A program made the translations under genes and the position numbers. A model generated the notes under the pieces. That model saw nothing but the letters and a program-made list of their open reading frames with translations. It was not told the origin of the DNA and did not search any database. Below, one piece after another: positions 1 to 10,490 of a stretch of DNA of 64,000 nucleotides; position 1 is the stretch's first letter; every line of letters starts with the position of its first letter. Source of the DNA: Calamus simplicifolius (Eukaryota; Streptophyta; Magnoliopsida; Arecales; Arecaceae); the NCBI GenBank assembly GCA_900491605.1, contig UESW01004629.1:216686-280685 (forward strand). Reading direction: 5' to 3'.

Positions 1-932
1 GGCAAAGATCCGACGGTTGCGATCGATCCAAGCCCTGATCCCGATCGGCCACGACCTATCTCGGATAGTTGCAATCCATCCCAGATCGACGACGATCCGA
101 CGGTTGCGATCGATCCAAGCCGTGATCCCGATCGGCCACGACCGATCTCGGACCGTGGCAATCCGTCCGAAATTGGCGACGATCCAACGGTTACGATCGA
201 TCCAAGCCCTGATCCCGATCGGCGATGACCGATCGCGGACCGCAGCAATCGGTCCGATCGGCAAAGGTTCGATGGGTGCGATCGATCCAAGACGTGATCC
301 TGATCGGCCACGACTTATCTTGGACAGTTGCAATCCGTCCGAGATCGGCGACGATCCGATGGTGCGATCGATCCAAGCCCTGATCCCGATCGGCGATGAC
401 CGATCGCGGACCACGGCAATCGGTCCGATCGGCAAAGGTCCGACGGTTGCGATCGATCCAAGCCGTGATCCCGATCGGCCACGACCTATCTCGGACAGTT
501 GCAATCCGTCCGAGATCGACGACGATCTGACTGTTGCGATCGATCCAAGCCGTGATCCCGATCGGCCACGACCGATCTCGGACAGTTGCAATCCGTCCGA
601 GATCGGCGACGATCCGACGGTTGCGATCGATCCAAGCCCTTATCCCGATCGGCCACGACCTATCTCGGACAGTTGCAATCCGTCCGAGATCGGCGACGAT
701 CCGACGGTTGCGATCGATCCAAGCCCTGATCCTGATCGGCACGACCGATCTCGGACCGTGGCGATCCGTCCGAGATCGGCGATGATCCAACGCTTGCGAT
801 CGATCCAAGCCCTGATCCCGATCGGCGACGACCGATCGTGGACCGCGGCAATCGGTCCGATCGACGATGATCCGAGGGTTGCGATCGATCCAAGCCCTTA
901 TTCTGATTGGTCACGATCGATTTTGGACCGAT
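1..932. repeat. ~86-bp GC-rich tandem array, about 11 units
   Basis: The phrase GCGATCGATCCAAGCC (with small variants) starts near 19, 106, 193, 278, 364, 449, 536, 623, 710, 796 and 881, giving a period of 85-87 bp. Two unit types are present: one with GGCCACGACC and GTCCGAGATCGGCGACG, another with GGCGATGACCGATCGCGGACC and GGTCCGATCGGCAAAGG. Open frames run on both strands only because stop codons are rare in this composition; they are not genes. The array joins the AT-rich CACTA subterminal repeats near 933. Confidence 0.9.
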
Positions 933-2321
933 CGCTATTTAACATAATAATTTTTTAAATATATAACGACGCAAAGGGTTGCGTCATATTTTTTTTAATA
1001 TGATAATTATAATATATAAAAAAATTAACTTTAATTCAAATAATTACGATGCAACAAGTACGTCACTATATTAAAACATAATTTTCTAAATAATATTTTC
1101 GCTTATTACATCGCTAATGCGTTGCTATTTAACATAATTAATTTTTTAAAAAGATTGCAACTCAATGTGTTACGTTGTAATTATTTTTTCTCATATTTAT
1201 AATTTATCAAATTTAATTTTATTTAAAATTATTGCGACGCATTTATTGCGTCGCTATATTAAAAATAATTTTAATTTATTTTTGGTTTATTGCGTCGCTA
1301 ATGCGTCGCTATTTAAAATATTTAATTTTTCCAAAATATTGCGACGCACTGGGTGGCGTCGCAATATTTTTTAAATATTAGTACTGTAAAAATATAATTT
1401 TCATTTAAATTATTTGCGACACAATTGTGTCGTCGCTAAATTAAAAATAATTTTCCTATTTTTCTAGTTTATTGCGTCGCTAAGGCGTCGCTATTAAAAT
1501 ATTTAATTCTTTTCAAAATATTGCGACGCACTGGTTGGCGTCGCAATATTTTTAAAATATTACCACTGTAAAAAATATAATTCCATTTAAATTATTTGCG
1601 ACGCAATTGTTGCGTCGCTATATTAAAAATAATTTTTCTATTTTACAATTTTATTGCGTTGCTAAGGCGTCGCTATTTAAAATATTTAATTCTTTTGAAA
1701 ACATTGCGATGCACTGTTATGCATCGCAATATTTTGTAAACTATTATACTTTAAACAATATAATTTCATTTAAATTATTTACGACGCATTTGTTGCGTCG
1801 CTAAATAAAAAATTATTTTTCTTATTTCTAATTTATTGCGTCGCTAATGCGTCGCTATTTAATATATTTAATTCTTTTAAAAATATTGCGACGCAATGTG
1901 ATGCATCGCAATATTTTTTTCTGATAATTAGATTTTATAAAATTTAATTTAATTTCAATTATTTGCGACGCAATTGGTGCATCGCTAAATTAAAAATAAT
2001 TTTCTAATTATCTATTTTATTGCATCGCTAATGCGTCGCTATTTAAAATATTTAATTCTGTAAAATAAATTGCGACGCAATATTTGTGTCGCAATATTTT
2101 TATTAATATTTATATTTCATAAAAAATTAATTTAAAAATATTGCGATGCAATATTTGCGTCGCAATATTAAAAATTTAATTTTTTTTTAATTTTTTGGTT
2201 AATTGAGTCGCTAATGAGTCGCTAATGCGTCGCAATATTTTGTTGTCACAAAGGCGTCGCAAAGAGGTCGCAATTTTGCGATGCAATTTTGCGTCGCTAA
2301 ATTTGCGTCGCTATTTCGGTA
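933..2321. repeat. CACTA subterminal repeats, ~182-bp units with GCGACGC/GCGTCGC palindromes
   Basis: The phrase TGCGTCGCTAATGCGTCGCT and its variants recur near 1117, 1301, 1483, 1665, 1847 and 2031, a period of 181-184 bp. Each unit contains short inverted repeats (GCGACGCA then TGCGTCGC) in very AT-rich spacer. Spacing breaks down after 2040, with denser copies next to the terminus. Such arrays are typical transposase-binding regions of CACTA elements. Open frames here are chance. Confidence 0.85.
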
Positions 2322-2334
2322 TTTTCTTGTAGTG
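2322..2334 (-). other. CACTA terminal inverted repeat
   Basis: Reverse complement reads CACTACAAGAAAA, the canonical plant CACTA terminus. Confidence 0.85.
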
Positions 2335-2337
2335 ATG

Positions 2338-4007
2338 CTTCTGGGATTTTCTCTGGGCTACTATGCAGGATGGACATAGGATCCACCTTTTCGGCTTGGG
2401 ACATTGTTTGTCTACCGATTTTAGAGGGAGGGATTGGGATCCAATCCCTCACTGTATAAGGGAGGCTCTGATTGCCAAGCATGCTACTCAGTTCTTGCTT
2501 GATCCACACTGCTTGTGGAGTTCTTTCATGCGCACCAAATATGAAGATTGGATTCATTCCACATACTTTCAGCCTACTTGGGGATACTCCTGAAAAAAGG
2601 TTTGCCGATACGCTCCAGCCATTCAGAATAACATCTCTTGGATGATTGGGAACGGAGCCTCTGTGGATGTTGTTCGAGATACATGGATTGCAGACGTACC
2701 CTTGGCTCGGTGGTCTACCTTTGTCAGCACTGACATTCCTAGTGGAATGAGAGTCATTGATCTAATGCTCAGGATCACTATGTCTAGCAAAAGTCCTTGG
2801 TGTCTAGTCTTTTTGGTGCGGAGCTTCCACCGTCGCATTCTCTCTATCCCTCTCATATTGGGCCATGCCTCAGACACTAGATTATGGAGGAGATCCTGTA
2901 CGTTCCATGCTCCTATCAGGGATCTCATGAAGATTTATAGGCCACATCCTTGGCAAACGATGGATGTTTCATGGATCTGGAAGCTTCCCATTCACTCTAG
3001 AGTTTGGCTCTTCATTTGAAAACTTGTGTGGAACTATCTTCCTACTTGCTCCATGCTCTCTGGAAGAGGTTTGTCCATTTAGCCTACGTTCCTGTTATGT
3101 GGTTTAGAGGACGAGACTACTGACCATGCTATCTTCTTTTGCATCATAGCGAGACAAATATGGCAGATCTTAGGCTACAGCTCTTAGGACGATGGTACAG
3201 ATTTTTGTCGCATCTCCTTTCTAGGCTGGATTCGGCGGGATATGTGGAGGGGCATCCATCAGCTGGGGGCTACAAGTGCTTATATTGCACATCAGGTCTG
3301 ATTATCTCAGAACCATCTTGTGTTCACTGATGAGAATGATTCTCCCTATAGGATTGTCAGGACAGCCCTTTTCTTATCTGCTGAGTATACTTTCCATCAT
3401 ACAGCTCTTGATTCTGATAGCCCTGGCCTCTGGGGCTCTCCTGCTACCTTGGCAACTCACCGGCTACGGTCTTTATCTCCTAGAAGCCCTCACTTCTAGG
3501 GTTTGTCAAAATCAACTTTGATGGAATTGTTCGAGCAGACTTGCTGGTTCAGCTTTGTGATTCGAGGATCGAATGGCATGATATTGGTGGCTAGAGAATT
3601 TGGCCTTCTTGACCTCTTTGTTCCACTAGCTGAGCTGTTGCTGCTTGGGTTGGTATTTCCTATGCCATCCATTGTCTAGGTGTCCATAGGCTCATTATTA
3701 AGGGAGGCTCTATCACTGTTATTCGTTGGCTCCAACAGAAATTCAGTGACCATTTGCCACCCAACCCTTTGATCCGCGATATTCGGTCTACACTTCAGCA
3801 TGCTTACAGCACCCAAATTTGGCACATCTATCGTGAAGCTAACTCAGCAGTGGACTGGGTTGCTGTCCGAGTGTCCCATCATTTTGGATCTTGGAGCTGA
3901 AAGCAGAGTGATTTGTGCCCTTTGTTCTTACCCAAATCTTATATTCTGATATATCGGATTTGATTCATCCTAAATTAGTGTGATCATCCGTCTATACCAA
4001 AAAAAAA
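2338..4007 (+). pseudogene. LINE (non-LTR retrotransposon) 3' end: RT C-terminus, zf-RVT, RNase H
   Basis: Decayed plus-strand coding sequence. From 2470, frame pieces read AKHATQFLLDPHCLWSSFM, like the post-catalytic part of plant LINE reverse transcriptase. From 2637, SWMIGNGASVDVVRDTWIAD is the typical entry to the zf-RVT region. Around 3090-3160 a Cys/His-rich segment (CGLEDETTDHAIFFC) follows. From about 3500 to 3900 there is an RNase H-like domain ending in HIYREANSAVDWVAV. Many frameshifts and stops break it. An A-run of nine bases at 3999-4007 marks the 3' end. The 5' part is missing at the CACTA boundary, either through 5' truncation or because the CACTA element landed in it. Not functional. 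Confidence 0.8.
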
Positions 4008-4240
4008 CTAGCAATGGTAATGTGCCAGACACGCCAAGGGGCTCGTTCATTGGCTCGTCAATCGAGGGTGACCCAAACGACAAGCATCAAATATGAGTCC
4101 TCTAACCTCCTAAGATGATGATAATTAAATAATAATAATAATCATAATAATAATAATTTTTGGTTTGAGTCATTTTGTCACCACTGATAAACCCGTGCTT
4201 ACTGATTGCTGCGCATGCACGAGCACACGTATGGAGGATA
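4008..4240. other. Short unique flank with AAT microsatellite
   Basis: No gene is recognised. Positions 4109-4158 hold an imperfect (AAT)n/(ATG)n microsatellite. This is the outer flank of element D; its last bases, AAATC at 4241-4245, match the five bases after D at 45882-45886. Confidence 0.6.
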
Positions 4241-4245
4241 AAATC

Positions 4246-5027
4246 TGTTGCTGCCAAATCACTGCTGAAGAGCATCGAGCAGGAGTAGGGCATTGTGGGT
4301 CTCTGGAATGTTGACAAGATCACCTCCTCTAGCCAGGAACCTGCAAGAAAAGTTTCAGATCGGTGGCTTCGATGGGGACCCTCCGACTCTCTAATTAGCG
4401 ATCTGAAGAACATGGATTAAAATGAGATAGTAAAGCCCCCCCCCTCTCATTGTGAGTTGGGGTTCTTATATACCTGTCCGAAGTTCCCTCTTACCCCTTG
4501 TAGATAGAACTGTCGAATCCCTTCTTCTATTAGGATCGGCTCCGTGAAGGATAGGTGGGTACACAGTTGCTAAGCGTGCACCATAGATATTGGCAACTGC
4601 ATAATATATTGTTAACCACCCATGATTTTGGCAAAAATAGGCGAGCAAGTTACGCTGTAGTCATTGGTGCTTTAAATCACTGGGTCCAGTATTCGAAGTT
4701 GGCTCCACGACAGTAGGTTGAGAGCATGCGATACGAAATTTAAGGCTGAGGCCGAAGACAGGCCGAAGCCGAGGCGAGACTCGAGGCCGAGGCTGAAGCG
4801 GGGCTTGAGGTCGGAGCCGAGGCGGGACTCTAGGCAGAGGCGGAGGCAAGGCTCGAGGCAAATGTTGAAGCTAATGGTTCGCGACTGAGGCCGAGGCCGA
4901 GGCCGAAGCCGAGGCTGAGGACGAAGTCAAAACTAAGGCCGATGCTGGGAATAGTCAAATTATCACTTGGCTCCGAGAACTGTGCATAATGTTATACTAC
5001 TACCTAAGGAAGTGATCAGCCACATCA
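4246..5027 (-). repeat. Element D 3' LTR
   Basis: Runs TG...CA (minus strand begins TGATGTGGCTGATCACTT and ends CAGCAACA). Matches 45090-45881 along its length. A TATA-like TTATATA lies near 4466-4472. Positions about 4741-4935 carry GAGGCCGAGGCT-type 6-bp periodic repeats, shared with the other LTR. Confidence 0.9.
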
Positions 5028-5043
5028 GATGCCTCCCACCCCT
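5028..5043 (-). other. Element D polypurine tract
   Basis: Minus strand reads AGGGGTGGGAGGCATC directly before the 3' LTR, the position and composition of a plus-strand primer. Confidence 0.7.
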
Positions 5044-5327
5044 TAGATGGGTGGGTGTACAGTTACCAAAGAAAAGGGTATTAGTATCACCTGGTGGCTG
5101 ATCTCTATGTCGTCGCTTCGTCTGTTCTGGCCATTGGGATTAGGCGGGATTCTCCTTTGGTGAGGAACTGCGAAAAGGTGAGCACCATCATTACGGTGAG
5201 GTCACCGCTGTCCCCTCATTGGTAGTGCCCCTCGCGTTCTGCGCATTGGGTGGTTGCCGAGACGATTCCTAATGGCGAGTGGGCACGTGGCCGAATTAGG
5301 GATGAGCGGGACAATTTGAAACAAGGC

Positions 5328-5333
5328 TATAAA
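5328..5333 (+). promoter_or_regulatory. TATA box of the element D antisense gene
   Basis: TATAAA in GGCTATAAAGG lies about 155 bp before the proposed ATG at 5488, opposite in direction to the retroelement. The antisense gene of F has a TATA in the matching place (61688-61694). Confidence 0.55.
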
Positions 5334-5487
5334 GGGGGGAGTTGTCCCTGTCCTCGGTTTTTTACTTTTTCTGCATTTTGCTCCCTTACCCCGACTCTGC
5401 AAGCGCCTGTTCATCTTCCACCTTCATTTCTTCTTCCTGAGCTCTTCCATTTTCAATCTCAGGTTCATGTTCTTCAGGTCAGTCTTC

Positions 5488-6775
5488 ATGGCTTCTTCCT
5501 CGCTTTCCTGCTCAATTTCTAATTCCGGGGGTTATTCCCCATCCCTTCACAACCCTTCTCTTCCCCAGCGCCTAGCTGGTCTTCCTCTTCCTCTGACCAT
5601 GTTCCTTTGGAACAGCAGCGAGTGGCCGGACGATCCCCGGCTGGGAATCGTCTGGCCGCCGGGCGGGCCCCAATCCAGCGTCGTTCGGCCATCGCCGGTC
5701 CATCCTCCACCGCGAGGGAGTCCCCCGAATGGATTGCCTTTACTATGACTGCCCTAGACATTGTAAACCTTAGGGCAAAGTATGGTCTACCCACTGACAT
5801 GCGCCTATCTCGCCCCACTCCCGAAGACAGGGTGACTTCCTCCCATCCTGGGAGAGTTGCCTTGTACGGAGCTTTCTTCAAGGCTGGGCTTCGGCTACCC
5901 CTTCATCCCTTCATCCTCAATCTCCTAGATAGGTATTCCTTGGCGCCAACACAGTTAGTCCCAAATTCCATTTGGACTACCGTTGGCTTCCTAGTACTTT
6001 GTCATTTTCATGTAATAGAGGCTAGGATTTCCTTGTTCCGTAGCTTCTACACCCTCCGTAAGCAAGCGGGTGGTGGTCCTTTGCCCCTAGACCCACTAGG
6101 GCTCTCAAGCTCTACCTTCCTACATCTGTTAAGGGGTGGAAGGATAGGTTCTTCTTTGCCAATGTTGAGGGGGTGAGTGGAGTCTAGGGAACACCAAATA
6201 TAGACCCAAATAAGGATTCTTCCATACTCCCGAGGGACCAGATGGCATTTGAACAGCTTCTGACTGCCGACATCCCTTGGTACAACCAGCTTTTGGCCGA
6301 GGAGAATCTCCAACTCGCCGGCCTCATTCCGTCTGGTGGTGAGTAGCCAATTCACTCACCTCATTCCTTTTTCCCTTTTTTCTTCTTCTCTTCTTTCTCT
6401 ATTTTTTTTACCTAGTCTATTTGCTTTGTGTAGGAATGTTGCCTTCGATTGAAGAGGTGAGGAAGGCAGCAGCCGAGGAGAGGAGGGCTAGGGGGGACGG
6501 AGCCTCCTCTGAGAAGAAGGCCGTAGCCAAAGCGGCCAGAAAGAAGACCAAGGCCGAAAAGGACAAAGAAAAAATTATAGAGGCCAAAGAGCAAAGGAAG
6601 AGTCCTCGGTCGCCATCACCGGTCCGGTCTCGATCTCTGACTCCACTTACCCGCCGGCCCCGAATGGAGAGGGAAGTAGACGTCGATCTCATGGCCGACA
6701 CACCACCGGAGGGCCAGGGGCGGACGTGCTGCCACCGCCATCGGCCATGCCAGAGGCGGGGGTTACTGAGCCAAC
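5488..6775 (+). pseudogene. Element D antisense gene, exon 1 and first part of exon 2 (Transposase_28-like domain)
   Basis: Transcribed against the retroelement. The start MASSSLSCSISNS at 5488 is in another frame from the body (5607-6176), so a frameshift lies between. The body holds a conserved plant domain (about 5740-6060) with EDRVTSSHPGRVALY, LRLPLHPFILNLLDRY and LFRSFYTLRK, which I recognise as the Transposase_28 (PF04195-type) domain found in antisense ORFs of Tat-like elements. A shift near 6100 and a stop near 6178 follow. An intron at 6338-6433 is well marked: GTGAGT donor, pyrimidine tract, TTTGTGTAG acceptor. Exon 2 is Lys/Glu/Ala-rich (EERRARGD, KAARKKTKAEK) and likely helical. 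Element A interrupts it at 6776; it resumes at 17041. The function of this protein family is unknown; 'transposase' is only a database label. Confidence 0.75.
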
Positions 6776-7630
6776 TGTTGGCCCAGATGACAACCCAAGA
6801 GGGGGGGGGGGTGAATTGGGTTCTTTAAAAAATTTAACCTCTAAAAAAAATTGTTTGCTTAAGATGAATGAAAGTAAATGCAATGCAAATCTAAAGCAAA
6901 TCAATGAGATAGAGATAGAGATAGAGACAATAGAAGCACAGCAAACACAAAGATTTTATAGTGGTTCGGTGTATCCAACACCTACGTTCACTCCCAAGAT
7001 CCACTTGGGTCCACACTATAATCTCCTCGATTACAGCCGAGTTGTTTTACAAGCTCACAACCCAAACTTATTGTTTTATCCGGGATCACAACGAACCCAG
7101 CCGGTTTTTTGGGCTCACCAGCACACAACCCTAAACTCAAGCTATTCTAGCTTAACTCGAGGTATACAACCTCCACTAGTTCAATCCTTTTGATTGAACT
7201 ATGCACAAACAAAAAGAATATAGTTTTTCAAAGATACACAGCTCCTCAATGAGCAAATATTCAAAAATAAGTAAACAAGTTTAGAAAAGCCTGATTTGAA
7301 GTTGTTTGGCTTTGAGCTTTTCTTCTTTTCTTCTTTTTCTCTTCTCCCTTTGGAATGTTGAACCAAGCCTCAGCTTTAGTTCCTCACAGTCGTTGCAGTT
7401 GAGAAGATTGGAAATGGAAGAAACGAAGCTTTTCTTCAATTTGGGAAATCCACCGATTTTTGATTTGGGGCGCCTTGGATTCCCTTTGAGCTTTTTGGAG
7501 TGGAAGGATTTGAGTTTGAAGGATTTTCTCTTGAGATTCAGGCTCAGGCTTTCTCGGATTTTTGATTTGAAATATTTCTCTTTTCCGTTCTCTTTTTCTC
7601 TCTCTTTTTTTTCAAATGGGTATTTTTTCC

Positions 7631-7640
7631 CTTTTTATAG
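7631..7640 (-). promoter_or_regulatory. Element A LTR TATA box
   Basis: Minus strand CTATAAAAAG followed by GGG, about 140 bp downstream of the motif array. The same arrangement is seen in the LTRs of B, C and G. Confidence 0.65.
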
Positions 7641-7780
7641 ATTTTCTTCAATCCGTTTTGGGATGAAACTAGCCATTGGAGTGTACCTGGAAACAAAATA
7701 TATCCGTTAGAAATTAGGTAAAATGGAAATATTACCATTAGAGCTGATCTGGCATTTTAAATTTTGTCCCAATCAGGTTG

Positions 7781-8093
7781 GAGTCGGCTCCAACTTTTCA
7801 GGTGTCGGCTCCAGATCGTTTTACTAAAAATAGAAATTTTCGAGTTCGTTGAGGAGTCGGCTCCAAAAAAGTAAGTGTCGGCTCGCCATTGTCAGGTGTT
7901 GGCTCCCGAAAACTGTAGGTGTCGGCTCCAGGATGCTCAAAAAATTAACGTTCTGTCCCCGCATCGGAGTCGGCTCCAGACACTGTAAGTGTCGACTCCG
8001 AAACTCTAGGTGTCGACTCCGGATTGTATCAAAAATCAGATTAAAATAGAATTGGCCATGGGGTCGGCTCCAGGTTTTCTAGGTGTCGACTCC
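7781..8093 (-). promoter_or_regulatory. Phased motif array in U3 (11 copies), element A 3' LTR
   Basis: Copies of GAGTCGGCTCC / GTGTCGACTCC start at 7781, 7802, 7854, 7875, 7896, 7919, 7967, 7989, 8010, 8061 and 8083. Steps are 20-23 bp or about twice that (48-52), so copies fall on one face of the helix. Seven copies contain GTCGGC, which on the element's sense strand is GCCGAC, the DRE/CRT core; the GTCGAC forms are self-complementary. The position upstream of the TATA box suggests an enhancer. A binding role is inference. Confidence 0.8.
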
Positions 8094-8275
8094 AAGCTCT
8101 GAAACTTTGAAATCTCTGATTTGTATTTGATTCAAAATTCATTTCTTAATTCCTTTAAATTGATCAAATAAATTTAAGTCCTGAAACACTTATAAAATCC
8201 ATTAGTAATCAAATAAATATACTTAATTCCTTTATTAATCATCAAAATCAATAAATGGATCAACAATCTCCCCCT

Positions 8276-8660
8276 TTTTGATGATTATAAAAACATTGAG
8301 TATATGCATAGAATTCTTAAATTAAAAAATTATCAAGGAAGTGATCTTCACGAGTAAGCTCCCCCTGAATAAGGTAGCTCCCCCTATGAAGTTCAAATTA
8401 TTCTTCCTCTTACTTTACATATTTGGTACTTAAGATTTCTTTATGCATAGTCAAATCAATTTGATTATTAATCCACATCAATATCATATTAATCAATTAA
8501 CTTCATTAATGTTTTCATATTAATCAATTAAATAACTTGATTTTTTATTTAAACAATTAATGCAACATAACTTTCTCCCCCTTTAATGCAATTAACAATA
8601 TAACTTTCTCCTTCTTAATGCATATACAACCATAATTCTCTCCCCCTTTTTTGTAATCAA
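8276..8660 (-). other. Element A multiple polypurine tracts
   Basis: The primary tract directly abuts the 3' LTR (minus strand ATCAAAAAGGGGGAGAT, 8276-8292). Further GGGGGAG tracts occur near 8361, 8377, 8575 and 8640. Clusters like this are characteristic of Sireviruses. The rest of the stretch is AT-rich with no gene. Confidence 0.85.
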
Positions 8661-8837
8661 CAAAAAGGTAAAGAATATTTTATATTGCATCAAAAGATAA
8701 TTTTCATTGCATCAAAAGATAAGTGTTACAAAAAAAAAATACTCATTCATCAAAATATAGCTTTCATTACATCAACACATAAACTTCATTACATCAAAAT
8801 GTAAACTACATTTCATCAAAATTAAACATTCATTACA
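8661..8837. repeat. Imperfect TTCATTACATCAAAA repeats after ORF3
   Basis: About seven imperfect copies of a 20-25 bp AT-rich phrase such as TTCATTACATCAAAA lie between the ORF3 stop and the polypurine cluster. Weaker versions occur at matching places in C (about 35220-35350) and G (about 63600-63745). Confidence 0.55.
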
Positions 8838-10206
8838 TCAAAAGTTCTTCCTCACTATTCTTGTTAAATGATCTACAATATTTTTCATTCCATCACATTG
8901 AAGCTTAACATAGTCTTTAAGTCTCTCATCAACAAATGTGCAAGCTGTTGAGATTTTATCTTGAAGCTCGGCGTTGCACCTTGAATAAGTTTCACTATCT
9001 CCACAAATCTCTTTAAGTTCTTCAAAGATATTCTTTAAATCACCACTTAAAGATTCTGCAGAGGAGTTGAGAGTTGATTCAATCTTTGCAATCCGATCAT
9101 CAAGTGAATAAAGTGATTCTTTTATATTCATGAACTGACTGTCAAACTCATCCTTCTGAGCAGCAAACAAACTTTTTAATTGCTCCATTTGAAGGTCTGA
9201 GAATCCAGCTGAAGAAGTGGATGGTTGATCATTAACATGTGCAGGTGCAGGAGCAGGAATGGGACTCCTAGGCTGTGGAGAAGGAACCCTAACTGATGGT
9301 CCAGCCTCGCAAGGCTCAGAAACTCTCGGCACAGGGGCTCTCTCACCAAGGTGTCCTTTCCTATCCCACTGTCCATTCACTTTAGCAAAACCCATCCGAT
9401 GCAATGTTGCCAAACTATAGTAGTCGGTGTGCCTCAGGTTCTTAGATGGTTCATTCTCTTGAATTACAACCCCTTGGCTCTTGAAAACCATAGTAAGTAC
9501 CATGCCATACGGTAGGGATGATCTTCTCTCCCTCCAGCTTCCGCCATATAAAATATCATCATAGCTGCAAGGTTGATTGGCTGTCCAGTCAGAACACTAT
9601 CCATAATAATAATGTCTCGCTCCGAGACATACTCAAACCGATCGGTCTTTGGAAATAGAATTCTACTGCAAATGTTGTGTAATAATCTCAATTCCAAAGG
9701 TAATTGATTAGCTCTTATCTCCTCAAACTCAGTCACTTCCTTCCTAACATTCTTGAAAGAGCCGCTGACCTATCATTGTGCATGTCAGCTGCTAAACCGA
9801 TAATTGGGATGCTAAGAAGGTTTCCAAGCTTTTGAAAGGTAAGGTGAATCCTCTTATTTCTTATTGAGCTAACTAAACCGCCATCACCTCTAGCCAAATT
9901 AAAATAAAATTCTTTTACTAAGGCTGATAAGTGGGAACGTCTAGAGAGCAGAGCTTATCCCAGCCCATTTCCTTTAATTGCCTACCGATTGAGAAACCCT
10001 CGGTTTCAAACAGATCAAATCAATCTTTCTCCCCATTGTGATAACCCTCCCGGCTAAGGTATCTACCTGAGTGGAAGAGGTGTTGGGGTTATCTGAATCC
10101 GTGGATGAATCACTGCTTGGAGTCGCTCACGAGCGGGACGACGCGCGGACCATTTTTCCATGGTCACCGACGCTCCAATCATTGATTCCCTCCTTTTGGG
10201 TGCCAT
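8838..10206 (-). pseudogene. Element A ORF3 ('env-like' position), broken
   Basis: Sense ORF between pol and the 3' LTR. The start is placed at 10206 because MAPK is shared with the B and C copies and lies at the same distance from the upstream motif array. N-terminal ~150 codons are badly shifted. The middle domain (9464-9736) has EFEEIRANQLPLELRLLHNI and FEYVSERDIIIMDSVL; a frameshift near 9480-9500 leads to the last frame (8838-9503) with NLRHTDYYSLATLHRMGF, a Pro-rich linker (PSPQPRSPIPAPAPAHV) and a helical tail (LKSLFAAQKDEFDSQF onward) that looks coiled-coil. No signal peptide or transmembrane span is evident, so the 'envelope' label rests on position only. The middle region resembles plant 'putative transposon protein' domains; I cannot confirm the family. 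Confidence 0.7.
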
Positions 10207-10310
10207 TAGATCTTTAGAAAGTTTCGATTTGGATGGAATTAGAGGTGGGGAAGTTTTGGAAGAATTTTGGCGGAGTTTGGTTAGGATTTGAGAAGTTATG
10301 AAATGACGAG

Positions 10311-10490
10311 GTGTCGACTCTGCCTTAATAAATCACTTTTGGAATCCCAGGTGTCGACTCCCGCAAAGTCGGGTGTCGACTCCAAATCGCTAACACAGTC
10401 AGCGCTCGAACTGGAGTCGGCTCCACTTATACGGTGTCGGCTCCAAGGTCAGGGACCGAGAGCGACACAGTCAGAGGTGTCGACTCCAAA
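10311..10490 (-). promoter_or_regulatory. Internal phased motif array between pol and ORF3, element A
   Basis: The LTR motif recurs here, starting at 10311, 10351, 10373, 10414, 10434 and 10477 (steps 40, 22, 41, 20, 43). The nearest copy is 104 bp before the proposed ORF3 ATG. Elements B and C have the same grid at the same distance. A promoter or enhancer for a separate ORF3 transcript is inferred; no TATA box is clear. Confidence 0.7.

Larger units (their letters stand above)
1..2334 (-). mobile_element. CACTA (En/Spm) DNA transposon, one end; remainder off-window
   Basis: The right boundary is a 13-bp sequence whose reverse complement is CACTACAAGAAAA, the usual terminus of plant CACTA elements. 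Left of it lies ~1.4 kb of units rich in GCGACGC/GCGTCGC, as expected of CACTA subterminal regions, where the transposase binds. The trinucleotide ATG follows at 2335-2337 and is the candidate target duplication, but its partner is outside the window. No transposase ORF is visible. Whether the GC-rich array at 1-932 is internal to the element is inferred from its direct junction with the subterminal repeats. Strand is nominal: the end seen reads CACTA on the minus strand. Confidence 0.8.
6776..8275 (-). repeat. Element A 3' LTR
   Basis: 1500 bp. Read on the minus strand: U3 with the phased motif array (7781-8093), TATA box (CTATAAAAAG at 7631-7640), then R-U5 ending in a C-run complementary to the run of G at about 6801-6810. 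It lacks one 21-bp array unit present in the 5' LTR. Confidence 0.93.

Noticed and set aside
17..958. Long open frames (up to 313 codons) on both strands
   Set aside because: They follow the 86-bp tandem repeat, are open on both strands, and show no domain; composition artefact.
2297..2557. Minus-strand frame of 86 codons over the CACTA/LINE junction
   Set aside because: It crosses the transposon terminus and is the reverse of the LINE coding frame.
4246..5027. Solo LTR
   Set aside because: Immediate flanks do not match each other, but AAATC to its left matches the bases after 45881, so it is the 3' LTR of element D.
7781..8093. CRISPR-like array of short regular repeats
   Set aside because: Repeats are 10-12 bp and degenerate, spacers are about 10 bp, and the array lies in a plant LTR upstream of a TATA box.
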